From contig PNMH01000048.1 of NCBI GenBank assembly GCA_013823505.1, positions 1-29,068 on the forward strand: a DNA stretch of 29,068 nucleotides, written 5' to 3'. This document shows, piece after piece, positions 16,224 to 23,440 of this stretch; within the stretch, counting starts at the first letter, position 1; every line of letters starts with the position of its first letter. The notes beneath the pieces were generated by a model. The model saw only the letters and a list, made by a program, of their open reading frames with translations, was not told where the DNA came from and ran no database searches. The position numbers and the translations under genes are program-made. The DNA comes from Polaromonas sp. Lineage in GTDB: Bacteria; Pseudomonadota; Gammaproteobacteria; Burkholderiales; Burkholderiaceae.

Positions 16224-17120
16224 TCAGATGAGACGGGCAAGTTTCACCGCCTGGGCCGAGCCGCTGCCCACCAGGGCGCACCAGGCGCGCAGCAAGGCCC
16301 CGGGCGGGCGGGTCTGCAGGGCCATGGCTTCGTCGCGGTGCGCCACCTCGTCGGCCTGGCATTCCACCAGCAGGGCGCGCAGGTGCTCCACACCAGCGCG
16401 GCCTTCGATGCGGTCGATCTGTTGCTGGTAGTGGTGGTCCACGAAGGTCTCCACCGACGCGATGGTGGCGTGCACCGCGCGCGGCCCCACCAGCGCGGGC
16501 AGGGCGCCGGTCAGGAAACCCGCCACGCGCCAGGCCGGCAGCAGCCAGCTGCGCCGTGCCCAGGGCAACACCTCGCACACGCGCCGCAGGTGGTCTTGTT
16601 CTGTGGCGCCGTGCCGCAGCGCAAAGGCCTTCAGCTCGGCGTCGCGCGTCACCAGCGCAATCCCGCGGTAGATCCAGACCGCTCCGGTTTCGCCCGCGTG
16701 GTCCGATCGCAGTTCGGCCAGCATGTCGTCGGGCACGGCGGGCGCATCGAGCCCGCGCGCCACCTGCTGCATGGCCGGGCGCACGCGCAGAAAGCCCACG
16801 TAGGCGCGCTCCATCAGCCAGGCCGCGCCAGGGATTCGGCCCAGGAAGGCGAGCCAGCGCCAACCCGGCAGCCGCGCCCACAGCGCCAGAAACGCCTCGG
16901 CACCGCTGAGCAGGCTGCCGTCTTCGCGCTGCACATGAAAGCGCGCCATCAGCGTGCTGCGTTCATCGGGCAGGTCGGTGCCGGGCGCGCTCACATCGAC
17001 CCAGCGCACCGGCTCGCGCGCTGCCAGGCCCTGGTAGACGGCGATCTCGCGCCGGCACAGGGGACAGTCGCCGTCGTACAGCACGGTCATGCAGCTCTGG
17101 GCAGGGGTGGTGTCTGTCAT
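16224..17120 (-). CDS. DCC (DUF393) thiol-disulfide domain fused to COQ7-type diiron hydroxylase
   Basis: 298 residues from an ATG at 17120; another ATG at 17129 is also possible, and neither has a strong ribosome site. The first ~115 residues are a DUF393/DCC domain: LYDGDCPLCRREI with the CxxC pair Cys19/Cys22. From about 130 comes a full COQ7 ferritin-like domain: Glu144 in HAGETGA, Glu174 and His177 in EQDH, Glu224 in VETFVDHHY, and Glu258/His261 in CQADEVAHRDE. These keep nearly the ligand spacing of human COQ7 (60, 90, 93, 142, 178, 181). COQ7 hydroxylates demethoxyubiquinone in ubiquinone synthesis. The fused redox domain could deliver electrons or act on a partner, which is inference. 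The gene diverges from the first YCII gene. Confidence 0.85.
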   Translation of the reverse strand: MTDTTPAQSCMTVLYDGDCPLCRREIAVYQGLAAREPVRWVDVSAPGTDLPDERSTLMARFHVQREDGSLLSGAEAFLALWARLPGWRWLAFLGRIPGAAWLMERAYVGFLRVRPAMQQVARGLDAPAVPDDMLAELRSDHAGETGAVWIYRGIALVTRDAELKAFALRHGATEQDHLRRVCEVLPWARRSWLLPAWRVAGFLTGALPALVGPRAVHATIASVETFVDHHYQQQIDRIEGRAGVEHLRALLVECQADEVAHRDEAMALQTRPPGALLRAWCALVGSGSAQAVKLARLI

Positions 17121-17183
17121 GGGATCCATCGTATCGGCGCCGGCCTGGCGCTGCAGCGCCGCGCGCCAAGACCCCAACGCAGG

Positions 17184-17212
17184 TGTCCAAGAAACCCTGT
17201 GCTGTGTAGGAT
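17184..17212 (+). promoter_or_regulatory. Possible promoter of the first YCII gene
   Basis: TGTCCA at 17184-17189 and TAGGAT at 17207-17212 are 17 bases apart. The -10 is sigma70-like (4 of 6), the -35 is poor. The -35 differs by one base from the ECF42-type TGTCGA, but the -10 lacks CG[A/T]C, so the sigma factor is uncertain. Confidence 0.3.
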
Positions 17213-17247
17213 GTTCTGCCTGTTGCCAACCCCGCCTGGAGTCCCTT

Positions 17248-17601
17248 ATGTCGTACATGCTGTTGATCATCGAACCCACCACGCAGCGCGCCACGCGCAC
17301 CGAAGCCGAAGGCCGCGAGGTGTATGGCCGCATGCAGCGCTTTGGCGAAGCCCTGCAGGCGCAGGGCAAGCTCAAGGCGTCCGAGTCGCTCGCCTCGCAG
17401 GCCAGCGCGGTGCGTGTGTCCACCGCCGCCGGGCAGGCCAAGGTAGTGGATGGCCCGTTTGCCGAAGCCAAGGAAATGGTGGGCGGCTTCTTTCTGCTCG
17501 ACTGCGACAGCCTGGATGAAGCGGTGGCCATTGCCCACGCCTGCCCGGCGGCCGAGTGGGCCACGGTGGAGGTGCGGGCCCTGGGACCGTGTTACGCGTG
17601 A
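17248..17601 (+). CDS. YCII-domain (DGPF) protein
   Basis: 117 residues, MSYMLLIIEPTT at the start, with GGAG before the ATG. The YCII-related fold is visible as a short ferredoxin-like alpha/beta protein with the signature VVDGPFAEAKEMVGGFFLL (about residues 66-84), that is the DGPF motif. Proteins of this kind are commonly encoded next to ECF42-type sigma factors. The biochemical role is not established; YciI-like folds include dehalogenase-like enzymes and small-molecule-binding proteins. It is the first of two paralogs, with a putative ECF promoter between them, so this copy may not be driven by that promoter. Confidence 0.88.
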   Translation: MSYMLLIIEPTTQRATRTEAEGREVYGRMQRFGEALQAQGKLKASESLASQASAVRVSTAAGQAKVVDGPFAEAKEMVGGFFLLDCDSLDEAVAIAHACPAAEWATVEVRALGPCYA

Positions 17602-17604
17602 GCA

Positions 17605-17631
17605 TGTCGAAAACGCGGCCGCTGTTTCGTC
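17605..17631 (+). promoter_or_regulatory. Putative ECF42-type promoter TGTCGA-N17-CGTC
   Basis: TGTCGA (17605-17610) is followed after 17 bases by CGTC (17628-17631). Studies of ECF42 in Streptomyces venezuelae described a -35 of TGTCGA and a -10 of CG[A/T]C. The start of transcription would lie near 17638, giving a leader of about 40 bases before the second YCII gene. It would let the sigma factor activate its own cluster. It is a sequence match only. Confidence 0.6.
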
Positions 17632-17679
17632 GTACCGGTTGAGACCCCACCACCGACCCACTGACACCCGGAGAAGCCC

Positions 17680-18105
17680 ATGCGATTCATGATCATCGTC
17701 AAATCTTGTGAAGAGTTCGAAGCCGAGACCACACCCGCGCCCGACGAGGCGCTCATGGCCGAAATGGTTCGCTTCCACGAGGAGATGGCCCAGGCCGGCG
17801 TGTTGCTCGACGGCTCGGGTCTGCACCCCAGCCGCCAGGGCTGGCGCGTGCACCACGGGGCCGATGGCAGCCAGCACATCGTTGACGGCCCTTTTGCCGA
17901 GGCCAAAGAGCTGATCGCCGGCTACACGCTGATCCAGGTGCGCTCACGCGAGGAAGCCCTGGAGTGGAGCCGCCGCTTCCCCAACCCGGCCGGCCGCGGC
18001 AAGGATGCCGTGGTCGAGCTGCGCCAGCTCTACGAGCTGGACGACTTCCCGCCCAGCCAGCCGCTGGAAGACTTCAAGAAGCTCGACACCACCCTGAAAA
18101 ACTGA
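17680..18105 (+). CDS. YCII-domain (DGPF) protein, second paralog
   Basis: 141 residues from an ATG preceded by GGAGAAG. MRFMIIVKSCEEFEAE opens the ferredoxin-like fold and HIVDGPFAEAKELIAGYTLI (about 67-86) is the DGPF motif, close to that of the previous gene. A C-terminal tail of about 35 residues (rich in Asp, Leu and Pro) is an extension over the usual YCII length. It begins 78 bases after the first paralog, directly downstream of the ECF-type promoter, and is followed 14 bases later by the VOC gene, so these and the sigma factor probably form one transcript. Function is unknown. Confidence 0.88.
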   Translation: MRFMIIVKSCEEFEAETTPAPDEALMAEMVRFHEEMAQAGVLLDGSGLHPSRQGWRVHHGADGSQHIVDGPFAEAKELIAGYTLIQVRSREEALEWSRRFPNPAGRGKDAVVELRQLYELDDFPPSQPLEDFKKLDTTLKN

Positions 18106-18119
18106 ACCGGAGAGCCACC

Positions 18120-18530
18120 ATGCTGCGCCAGATTTTCGTCAACCTGCCCATTCAGGACATGGCCCGCTCGCAGGCGTTCTTCAAGGCCCTGGGTCTGAGC
18201 TTCAACCCCCGGTTCACCAACGAGCAGGGCGCCTGCCTGGAGATCGCGCCCAACATCCACGCCATGCTGCTGGTCGAGCCCTTCTTCCAGGGCTTCACCA
18301 AGCTGCCGATCGCCGATGCCAAGAAGACCACCGAGGTGCTGATCGCGCTCTCGTGCGACAGCCGTGCCGAGGTGGACGAGCTGGTGGCCAAGGCGGTGGC
18401 CGCTGGTGCCACCACGCCCAATGCACCCATGGACCACGGCTTCATGCTCCAGCACGGCTTTGCCGATCTGGACGGCCATCAGTGGGAGGTGTTCTGGATG
18501 GATGAGAACGCCGCGCCCGCGCAGATGTGA
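18120..18530 (+). CDS. VOC (glyoxalase/extradiol dioxygenase-like) protein
   Basis: 136 residues, MLRQIFVNLPIQDMARSQAF, from an ATG after GGAGAG. The N-terminal bab-bab units (NLPIQDMARSQAFFKALGL) and the C-terminal HGFMLQHGFADLDGHQWEVF with a conserved Glu are typical of the vicinal oxygen chelate superfamily. These include glyoxalases, dioxygenases and antibiotic-binding proteins. The protein sits between the DGPF and sigma genes and is nine bases from the latter, so it belongs to the same response. VOC proteins next to ECF sigma factors of this class have been seen, but the ligand is unknown. Confidence 0.85.
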   Translation: MLRQIFVNLPIQDMARSQAFFKALGLSFNPRFTNEQGACLEIAPNIHAMLLVEPFFQGFTKLPIADAKKTTEVLIALSCDSRAEVDELVAKAVAAGATTPNAPMDHGFMLQHGFADLDGHQWEVFWMDENAAPAQM

Positions 18531-18539
18531 CCTGACCTG

Positions 18540-19808
18540 ATGCATTCCGGTGTCCACCAGGCCATCGCCACCGTGTGGCGCCTCGAGTCCGCGCGCATCA
18601 CCGCGCACGTGGCGCGGGTGGTGCGCGACGTGGGCGTGGCCGAAGAGCTGGCGCAGGACGCGCTGGTGGCCGCGCTCGAACATTGGCCCACGCAAGGCGT
18701 GCCCGAGAACCCCGCCGCCTGGCTCATGACCACTGCCAAGCGCCGCGCGCTCGACCACCTGCGCCATCGCCAGATGGCCGAGTCGCGGCACGATGACATC
18801 GCCGCCGACCTCGAAGCATTGGGCGCCGACCACGTGCCCGATTTTGTGGACGCGCTCGACGAGGCGCGGCAGGACGACATCGGCGACGACCTGCTGCGCC
18901 TGGTGTTCACCGCCTGCCACCCCGTGCTCTCGACCGAAGCCCGTGTGGCACTCACGCTCAAGCTGCTGGGAGGGCTGACCACGCACGAGATCGCACGCGC
19001 CTTTCTCGTGCCCGAGGCCACCGTCGCGCAGCGCATCGTGCGCGCCAAAAAGACGCTCAGCGAGGCCGGTGTGCCGTTTGAAGTGCCGCGCGGCGAGGCG
19101 CTGGCCGATCGACTGGCTTCGGTGCTGGAGGTGGTGTACCTCGTGTTCAACGAGGGCTACACCGCCACCAGCGGCGGCGACTGGATGCGCCCGGCCTTGT
19201 GCGACGAAGCCTTGCGCCTGGGGCGCATGCTGGCCGGCATTGCGCCCGGGCAGGCCGAAGTGCATGGGCTGCTGGCGCTGATGGAGATCCAGTCCTCGCG
19301 CACCGCCGCGCGCACCGATGCGCAGGGTCGCCCGGTGCTGCTGGCCGACCAGGACCGCAGCCGCTGGGATGCCTTGCTCATCCGCCGGGGACTGGCGGCC
19401 CTGGCGCGCGCCGAGTCCCTGGCGCCCAGGGCGGGGCCGTACCAGCTGCAGGCCAGCATGGCCGCCTGCCACGCGCGCGCGGTGCGAGCACAAGACACCG
19501 ACTGGGCGCGCATCGCCGCGCTCTATGGCGAGCTGGCGCGCGTGGCGCCCTCGCCGGTGGTGGAACTCAACTGGGCGGTGGCCGTGGCCATGCACGCCGG
19601 ACCCGCTGCAGGCCTGTTGATCGTTGACGCCTTGCTGCAGCACAAGGCCCTGCGCGACTACCACTGGCTGCCCAGCGTGCGCGGCGATCTGCTGGCCCGG
19701 CTCGGGCGCCGTTCAGAGGCTTGCGCCGAGTTCGAGCGGGCGGCTGGCCTGGCCGGCAACGAACGGGAGCGAACTTTCCTGCTGGAACGGGCACACAGTC
19801 TGCGCTGA
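18540..19808 (+). CDS. ECF-type RNA polymerase sigma factor with C-terminal extension (ECF42-like)
   Basis: 422 residues. The region-2 helices (VVRDVGVAEELAQDALVAAL, then WLMTTAKRRALDHLRH) and region 4 (CHPVLSTEARVALTLKLLGG, then TTHEIARAFLVPEATVAQRI) form a complete ECF sigma core in about the first 175 residues. After it comes a ~240-residue extension (DUF6596 and TPR-like helices) with the motif ADQDRSRWD. Such an extension, and the adjacent DGPF genes, identify the ECF42 group. No anti-sigma factor is encoded nearby; in this group the extension is thought to take that regulatory role. The signal is unknown. The gene is the last of the DGPF-DGPF-VOC cluster. Confidence 0.92.
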   Translation: MHSGVHQAIATVWRLESARITAHVARVVRDVGVAEELAQDALVAALEHWPTQGVPENPAAWLMTTAKRRALDHLRHRQMAESRHDDIAADLEALGADHVPDFVDALDEARQDDIGDDLLRLVFTACHPVLSTEARVALTLKLLGGLTTHEIARAFLVPEATVAQRIVRAKKTLSEAGVPFEVPRGEALADRLASVLEVVYLVFNEGYTATSGGDWMRPALCDEALRLGRMLAGIAPGQAEVHGLLALMEIQSSRTAARTDAQGRPVLLADQDRSRWDALLIRRGLAALARAESLAPRAGPYQLQASMAACHARAVRAQDTDWARIAALYGELARVAPSPVVELNWAVAVAMHAGPAAGLLIVDALLQHKALRDYHWLPSVRGDLLARLGRRSEACAEFERAAGLAGNERERTFLLERAHSLR

Positions 19809-19865
19809 TCTGTGGTCCTTTTGCCCGGGTACAAGCCCTCATGGCGTGCCACGCGCACGCCCCCC

Positions 19866-19889
19866 ACACTCGTCAAAAACAACGAGTGT
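19866..19889 (+). promoter_or_regulatory. Perfect 8-bp inverted repeat abutting the monooxygenase start
   Basis: ACACTCGT and ACGAGTGT are separated by eight bases (CAAAAACA). The right arm ends two bases before the ATG at 19892. No good Shine-Dalgarno lies elsewhere, so the arm covers the ribosome site. It may be an operator or an RNA hairpin controlling translation. No U-run follows, so a terminator for the sigma gene is unlikely. Confidence 0.5.
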
Positions 19890-19891
19890 TC

Positions 19892-21058
19892 ATGGATTCC
19901 AAACCCACCAGGCGCACCGAGGTCGACACGCTCGTCATCGGTGCCGGCCCCGCCGGACTGGCCACCGCCGCCTGCCTGGCCCAACACGGCGAGCGAGCTC
20001 TGGTGATCGATCAGGCGCGCGAAGTGGCGTCGAGCTGGCGCCACCACTACGAGCGCCTGCACCTGCACACCGTCAAGACCCATTCGGCGCTGCCGGGTTT
20101 GCCTTTTCCAGACAACGCGCCCCGCTATGTGCCACGCCAGGGCGTGGTGGACTACCTCACGCGGTACGCCGATCACCACGGCATCCAACCCGACCTGGGG
20201 GAAGCCGTGGTGGGCATCGAGCCCGCAGCGCCGGGCGCAGGCTGGATCACTCTCACCGCCAGCGGGCGGCTGATCGCCTCCCGCCAAGTGGTGGTGGCCA
20301 CCGGCGCCAACCGCCGCCCACGTGCACCCGTGCTGCCGGGTCAAAGCCACTTTGGCGGGCGCGTGCTGCACAGCCGCGAGTACCGCAACGCCACGCCGTT
20401 TGCCCACCAGCGTGTGCTGGTGGTGGGCATGGGCAACACCGGCGCCGAGATCGCGCTGGACCTGGTGGAACACGGCGTGCGCGCCGCGCTGTCGGTGCGC
20501 TCGCCTCTCAACATCGTGTACCGCGACGTGCTGGGCCGTCCGACCCAACTCTCCAGCATCCTGCTCAGCCGCCTGCCGCCCGCCCTGGGCGATGCGGCCG
20601 CCACGCTGCTGCGCAACCTGAGTGTGGGCGACCTCGGCCGCTACGGCCTGCACACAGCGACGGTGTCACCGCTGCGCCAGCTGCGCGAAGACGGCAAGAC
20701 GCCGGTGATCGACGTGGGCACGGTGGCGCGCATCAGAAAAGGCGACATCCAGGTCTACCCCGGCATCCAGACCCTGCTGCACGGCGGTGTGCGCTTCACC
20801 GACAACACCGAACACCCGTTTGACACCGTGCTGCTGGCCACTGGTTACGACCCAGCCTTGTGCGAGCTGTTTCCAGCCACACCCTTGTCGCTCGACGCAC
20901 GCGGCATGCCCACCGAAGTGGTGGGGCAGGGCGCGTTGACCGGTGTGTATTTCGTCGGGTTCGACGTGCGCCAGCCTGGTGGATTGCTGCGTGCGATTGC
21001 CGCGCAGGCGCAGCGCGTGGCGTACCACATTGCCGGGGCATCCCGTAACTCCCCCTGA
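19892..21058 (+). CDS. FAD-dependent NAD(P)H oxidoreductase, flavin monooxygenase-like
   Basis: 388 residues starting MDSKPTRRTEVDTLVIGAGP. The FAD turn is GAGPAG (17-22), the NAD(P)H turn GMGNTG (179-184). The class B monooxygenase fingerprint FxGxxxHxxxY is present as F154-GG-RVL-H160-SRE-Y164, and a late ATGYDP motif is kept. It is related to YUCCA/FMO-type enzymes that oxygenate small nucleophilic substrates. The substrate is not evident. It is 83 bases after the sigma-factor gene, with a dyad just before its start. The 26-base gap to the following NTF2-like gene suggests they are cotranscribed. Confidence 0.88.
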   Translation: MDSKPTRRTEVDTLVIGAGPAGLATAACLAQHGERALVIDQAREVASSWRHHYERLHLHTVKTHSALPGLPFPDNAPRYVPRQGVVDYLTRYADHHGIQPDLGEAVVGIEPAAPGAGWITLTASGRLIASRQVVVATGANRRPRAPVLPGQSHFGGRVLHSREYRNATPFAHQRVLVVGMGNTGAEIALDLVEHGVRAALSVRSPLNIVYRDVLGRPTQLSSILLSRLPPALGDAAATLLRNLSVGDLGRYGLHTATVSPLRQLREDGKTPVIDVGTVARIRKGDIQVYPGIQTLLHGGVRFTDNTEHPFDTVLLATGYDPALCELFPATPLSLDARGMPTEVVGQGALTGVYFVGFDVRQPGGLLRAIAAQAQRVAYHIAGASRNSP

Positions 21059-21084
21059 TTTCGATCCACCTTCCCATCGCAACC

Positions 21085-21474
21085 ATGCCCAGCACCGACA
21101 CCCTCGAACGCTTCATTGCCTTGGTGGAAAGCAACGCGCACGACCGGGCGATTGAAGACTTTTACGCGCCGCACGCCTCCATGCAGGAAAACCAGGCACC
21201 ACCGCGCGTGGGTCGCGACGTGTTGCTCGCTGGCGAACGCAAGGTGATGGCGCGCGCAAGCGCCATCGAATCGCGCTGCGTTCGCCCGGTGTTAGTCAAC
21301 GGTGACCACGTCGTGATCCGTTGGAAGTTCCGTTTTGTCTGGCAGGACGATTCGGTCACCGAAATGGAAGAGCTCGCACACCAGCGTTGGGAAGGCGAAT
21401 TCATCGTGCAGGAGCAATTCTTTTACGACCCGGCACAACGCACACCCCAGCCACCCCCGGGCACGTCCGTCTGA
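21085..21474 (+). CDS. NTF2-like (SnoaL-type) small protein
   Basis: 129 residues, MPSTDTLERFIALVESNAHDRA, with the cone-like alpha+beta order of NTF2/SnoaL folds: an N-terminal helix, IEDFYAPHASMQENQAPP, then long beta strands ending in HQRWEGEFIVQEQFFYDP. The family contains dehydratases, isomerases and many binding proteins, and there is no motif to choose between them. It follows the FMO-like gene by 26 bases, which suggests that the two act on the same small molecule. There is no clear Shine-Dalgarno just before its ATG. Confidence 0.78.
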   Translation: MPSTDTLERFIALVESNAHDRAIEDFYAPHASMQENQAPPRVGRDVLLAGERKVMARASAIESRCVRPVLVNGDHVVIRWKFRFVWQDDSVTEMEELAHQRWEGEFIVQEQFFYDPAQRTPQPPPGTSV

Positions 21475-21495
21475 AAGCGCCTGGACCAAGCGCTT
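21475..21495 (+). terminator. Hairpin right after the NTF2-like gene
   Basis: AAGCGC and GCGCTT are perfect arms around nine bases, starting at the base after the stop codon. What follows, CTGTGTTGAATG, is only moderately T-rich, so intrinsic termination is possible but weak. Confidence 0.3.
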
Positions 21496-21627
21496 CTGTG
21501 TTGAATGTGCGCGCGCTGCTTTTGCTTGCGCGCTGGTTGGTGTGTTGAGTCGACCGGTTGTATCCGCGGCAGCGTTGCTTGAAGTCGCATTCCTTGTTTA
21601 ATCACGGTCAACGACGGAGACTCTGGC

Positions 21628-22260
21628 ATGACGCCCCTTACCCCACCGCCACGCCGCTTCACGATGATCCGCGGCTTTCATCTGGCCGACTTCATCACAC
21701 TGGGCAATGCCGCCTGCGGCGTCTTGTCGGTGTTCCTGGCCATGATGTACATGGCCAGCGGCTCGATCACGCACTTCCTGCTGTCGGCCGCCATGACACC
21801 GCTGGCCTTCGTCTTCGACGTCTTCGACGGCAAGGTTGCGCGCTGGCGCCACCAGCATTCGCCGCTGGGCCGCGAGCTCGATTCGCTGGCCGACATCGTC
21901 TCCTTCGGCGTCGGCCCGGCCGCCCTGGGCTTCGCCGCGGGGTTGCAGAGTGGTTGGGACATCGTCATCCTGTGCTACTTCGTCTGCTGCGGCGTGAGCC
22001 GATTGGCGCGTTTCAACGTCACGGCCGAACAACTGACCACCGACTCGGGCAAAGTGGCCTACTTTGAAGGCACGCCGATCCCCACCAGCGTGATCCTCAC
22101 TGCGGTGCTGGCATGGGCCGCTTGGCAAGGCGCGTTGGGTGCGCAACTGTGGGGCGGATGGTGGCAACTCGGGCCCTGGCAGCTGCATCCCATGAGCCTG
22201 CTGTTCGCGCTGTCGGGCACAGCCATGATCAGCAAGACGCTGCGCATCCCCAAGTTCTGA
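21628..22260 (+). CDS. pssA: Phosphatidylserine synthase (CDP-alcohol phosphatidyltransferase)
   Basis: 210 residues, ATG with a GGAG ribosome site. The CDP-alcohol phosphotransferase signature D-G-x2-A-R-x8-G-x3-D-x3-D is perfect: D67 G68 A71 R72 G81 D85 D89, with D64 before it. Several hydrophobic segments put it in the inner membrane. FGVGPAALGF and VSRLARFN after the signature are typical of bacterial type II PssA. It makes phosphatidylserine from CDP-diacylglycerol and serine, the first step to phosphatidylethanolamine. Another CDP-alcohol transferase (for example PgsA) is less likely by these motifs. The phosphatidylserine decarboxylase gene is not in the window. Confidence 0.88.
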   Translation: MTPLTPPPRRFTMIRGFHLADFITLGNAACGVLSVFLAMMYMASGSITHFLLSAAMTPLAFVFDVFDGKVARWRHQHSPLGRELDSLADIVSFGVGPAALGFAAGLQSGWDIVILCYFVCCGVSRLARFNVTAEQLTTDSGKVAYFEGTPIPTSVILTAVLAWAAWQGALGAQLWGGWWQLGPWQLHPMSLLFALSGTAMISKTLRIPKF

Positions 22261-22316
22261 AGAAGGCTGGCAAAACAACGCTTGATGGTGTGGGACGGCT
22301 TCAGGCCTGTCACGCA

Positions 22317-22652
22317 TCATTGCTGGTTGCCGAGCTGGAGCATGGCGACGCCGCCAACGATGCAGACCAAGCCCAGCGCCTTGAGGATGCCCACTTGCTC
22401 GCCGAAGACCGCGATTCCGACCAGAGCCGTTGCCGCAGTACCGCTTGCGGCCCAGACTGCATAAGTGATTCCCATGTCGAGGTGCCGCATGGCAACGGCC
22501 ATGAGCCAGATGGCAAGCGCGTAACAAGCAGCCGCTGCGGCAGATGGGAAGAGTTTGGAGAAGCCATCGGAGTGCTTGAGCGCAACCGTTCCGACAACTT
22601 CTGCGATGACGCTGGTTGCAACGAGCAGCCAGGCCAACAGGCTTGGGTTCAT
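22317..22652 (-). CDS. Small multidrug resistance (SMR) family transporter
   Basis: 111 residues from the ATG at 22652 (MNPSLLAWLLVATSVIAEVV). Codons farther upstream cross the dyad, so they are not used; an AGAGGTG site precedes this start. Four membrane segments are visible. Glu18 in SVIAEVVGTVALK is the proton- and substrate-binding Glu of EmrE (position 14 there). GITYAVWAASGTAATALVG and FGEQVGILKALGL match the second half of SMR proteins. It would work as a dual-topology dimer exporting cations, antiseptics or guanidinium. I looked for a guanidine riboswitch upstream and did not see one. The gene is convergent with pssA. Confidence 0.9.
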   Translation of the reverse strand: MNPSLLAWLLVATSVIAEVVGTVALKHSDGFSKLFPSAAAAACYALAIWLMAVAMRHLDMGITYAVWAASGTAATALVGIAVFGEQVGILKALGLVCIVGGVAMLQLGNQQ

Positions 22653-22671
22653 GGGGCACCTCTGCCGTACT

Positions 22672-22706
22672 TGCTCGCTTGTCACTTGTACCGAGTGACA
22701 CGAGCA
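22672..22706 (-). promoter_or_regulatory. Long dyad in the leader of the SMR gene
   Basis: On the plus strand: TGCTCG (22672-22677), CT, TGTCACT (22680-22686), seven loop bases, AGTGACA (22694-22700), CGAGCA (22701-22706). That is 13 paired bases with one 2-base bulge, 20-54 bases before the SMR ATG. It could bind a dimeric repressor or fold in the mRNA. No U-run follows. Confidence 0.5.
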
Positions 22707-22910
22707 GTGCGGTGGAGCGGTACCCACGAAAGGCTCACAGTTTAGCAAGGCCGCAGACAACTCCAGTCCGCTGAAGCCACTACCCCTGCTTTGAGGTGAC
22801 CGCTTTGCGAACCATCTTGAAGGACCGCAAGGGGCTCTTGCCGGTCATGCAAGGAACCAAAGCAAAGAGGACGCTGGCAAAATTGCGTTAAAGGGCACCA
22901 CTCACCCACC

Positions 22911-23432
22911 ATGGCACTCTCCACCCCGTTTCCTGCTGAAGGCGGTTGTGACTGTCGCGCAGTGCGCTATCGCATGGAGTCAGCGCCCCTGGTCGTTCAC
23001 TGCTGCCACTGCCGCTGGTGCCAGAGGGAGTCCGGCGCATCGTTTGCGCTCAACGCCATGATCGAGGCCGATCGTGTCGCTTCCTTGGGCGTTGACCCAG
23101 AAGTCATCGACACCCCGTCGGAAAGCGGTTCCGGGCAGCGCGTGGCTCGGTGCCCGGTCTGCAAGGTGGCCGTCTGGAGCAACTACTCGGGCTCGGGCCC
23201 GGCCGTTAAGTTCGTGCGCGTCGGCACACTCGACAACCCGAACCTGCTGCCGCCAGACGTCCACATATTCACCGCGTCCAAACAGCCCTGGGTTCAGTTG
23301 CCCGCGGGCGCCCATGCCTTCCCTGAGTTCTACGAACGAGAGCAGGTCTGGCCATCGGCCAGCCTTGAGCGTCGCAAGGCGCTGCTGCCTCTCATCGAGG
23401 CATACCAAGCGTCGAAGCGCCGCGCCGCCTGA
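22911..23432 (+). CDS. GFA/CENP-V family zinc-binding protein
   Basis: 173 residues. The zinc-binding Cys sets are seen as CDC (13/15), CCHCRWC (31, 32, 34, 37) and CPVC (81/84), the pattern of the glutathione-dependent formaldehyde-activating (Gfa/Mss4-like) fold. The rest, VKFVRVGTLDNPNLLPPDVHIF and QPWVQLP, is also typical. In Paracoccus, Gfa was described as helping formaldehyde react with glutathione, but most homologs are not characterised. There is no clear ribosome site before the ATG. The stretch 22761-22910 before it holds nothing I can name. Confidence 0.85.
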   Translation: MALSTPFPAEGGCDCRAVRYRMESAPLVVHCCHCRWCQRESGASFALNAMIEADRVASLGVDPEVIDTPSESGSGQRVARCPVCKVAVWSNYSGSGPAVKFVRVGTLDNPNLLPPDVHIFTASKQPWVQLPAGAHAFPEFYEREQVWPSASLERRKALLPLIEAYQASKRRAA

Positions 23433-23440
23433 CCCCTCGA

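Noticed and set aside
17121..17564. N-terminal extension of the DCC-COQ7 protein to 446 residues
   Set aside because: The extra codons run through the opposite-strand YCII gene and its promoter region. The DCC domain begins right after the ATG at 17120.
19624..20823. A 399-codon open frame on the plus strand
   Set aside because: Out of frame with the sigma-factor and FMO genes; Arg/Pro-rich shadow product.
22653..22760. Guanidine riboswitch before the SMR gene
   Set aside because: I could not find the ACGR hairpin loops of class II or the conserved core of class I. Only the plain dyad is there.
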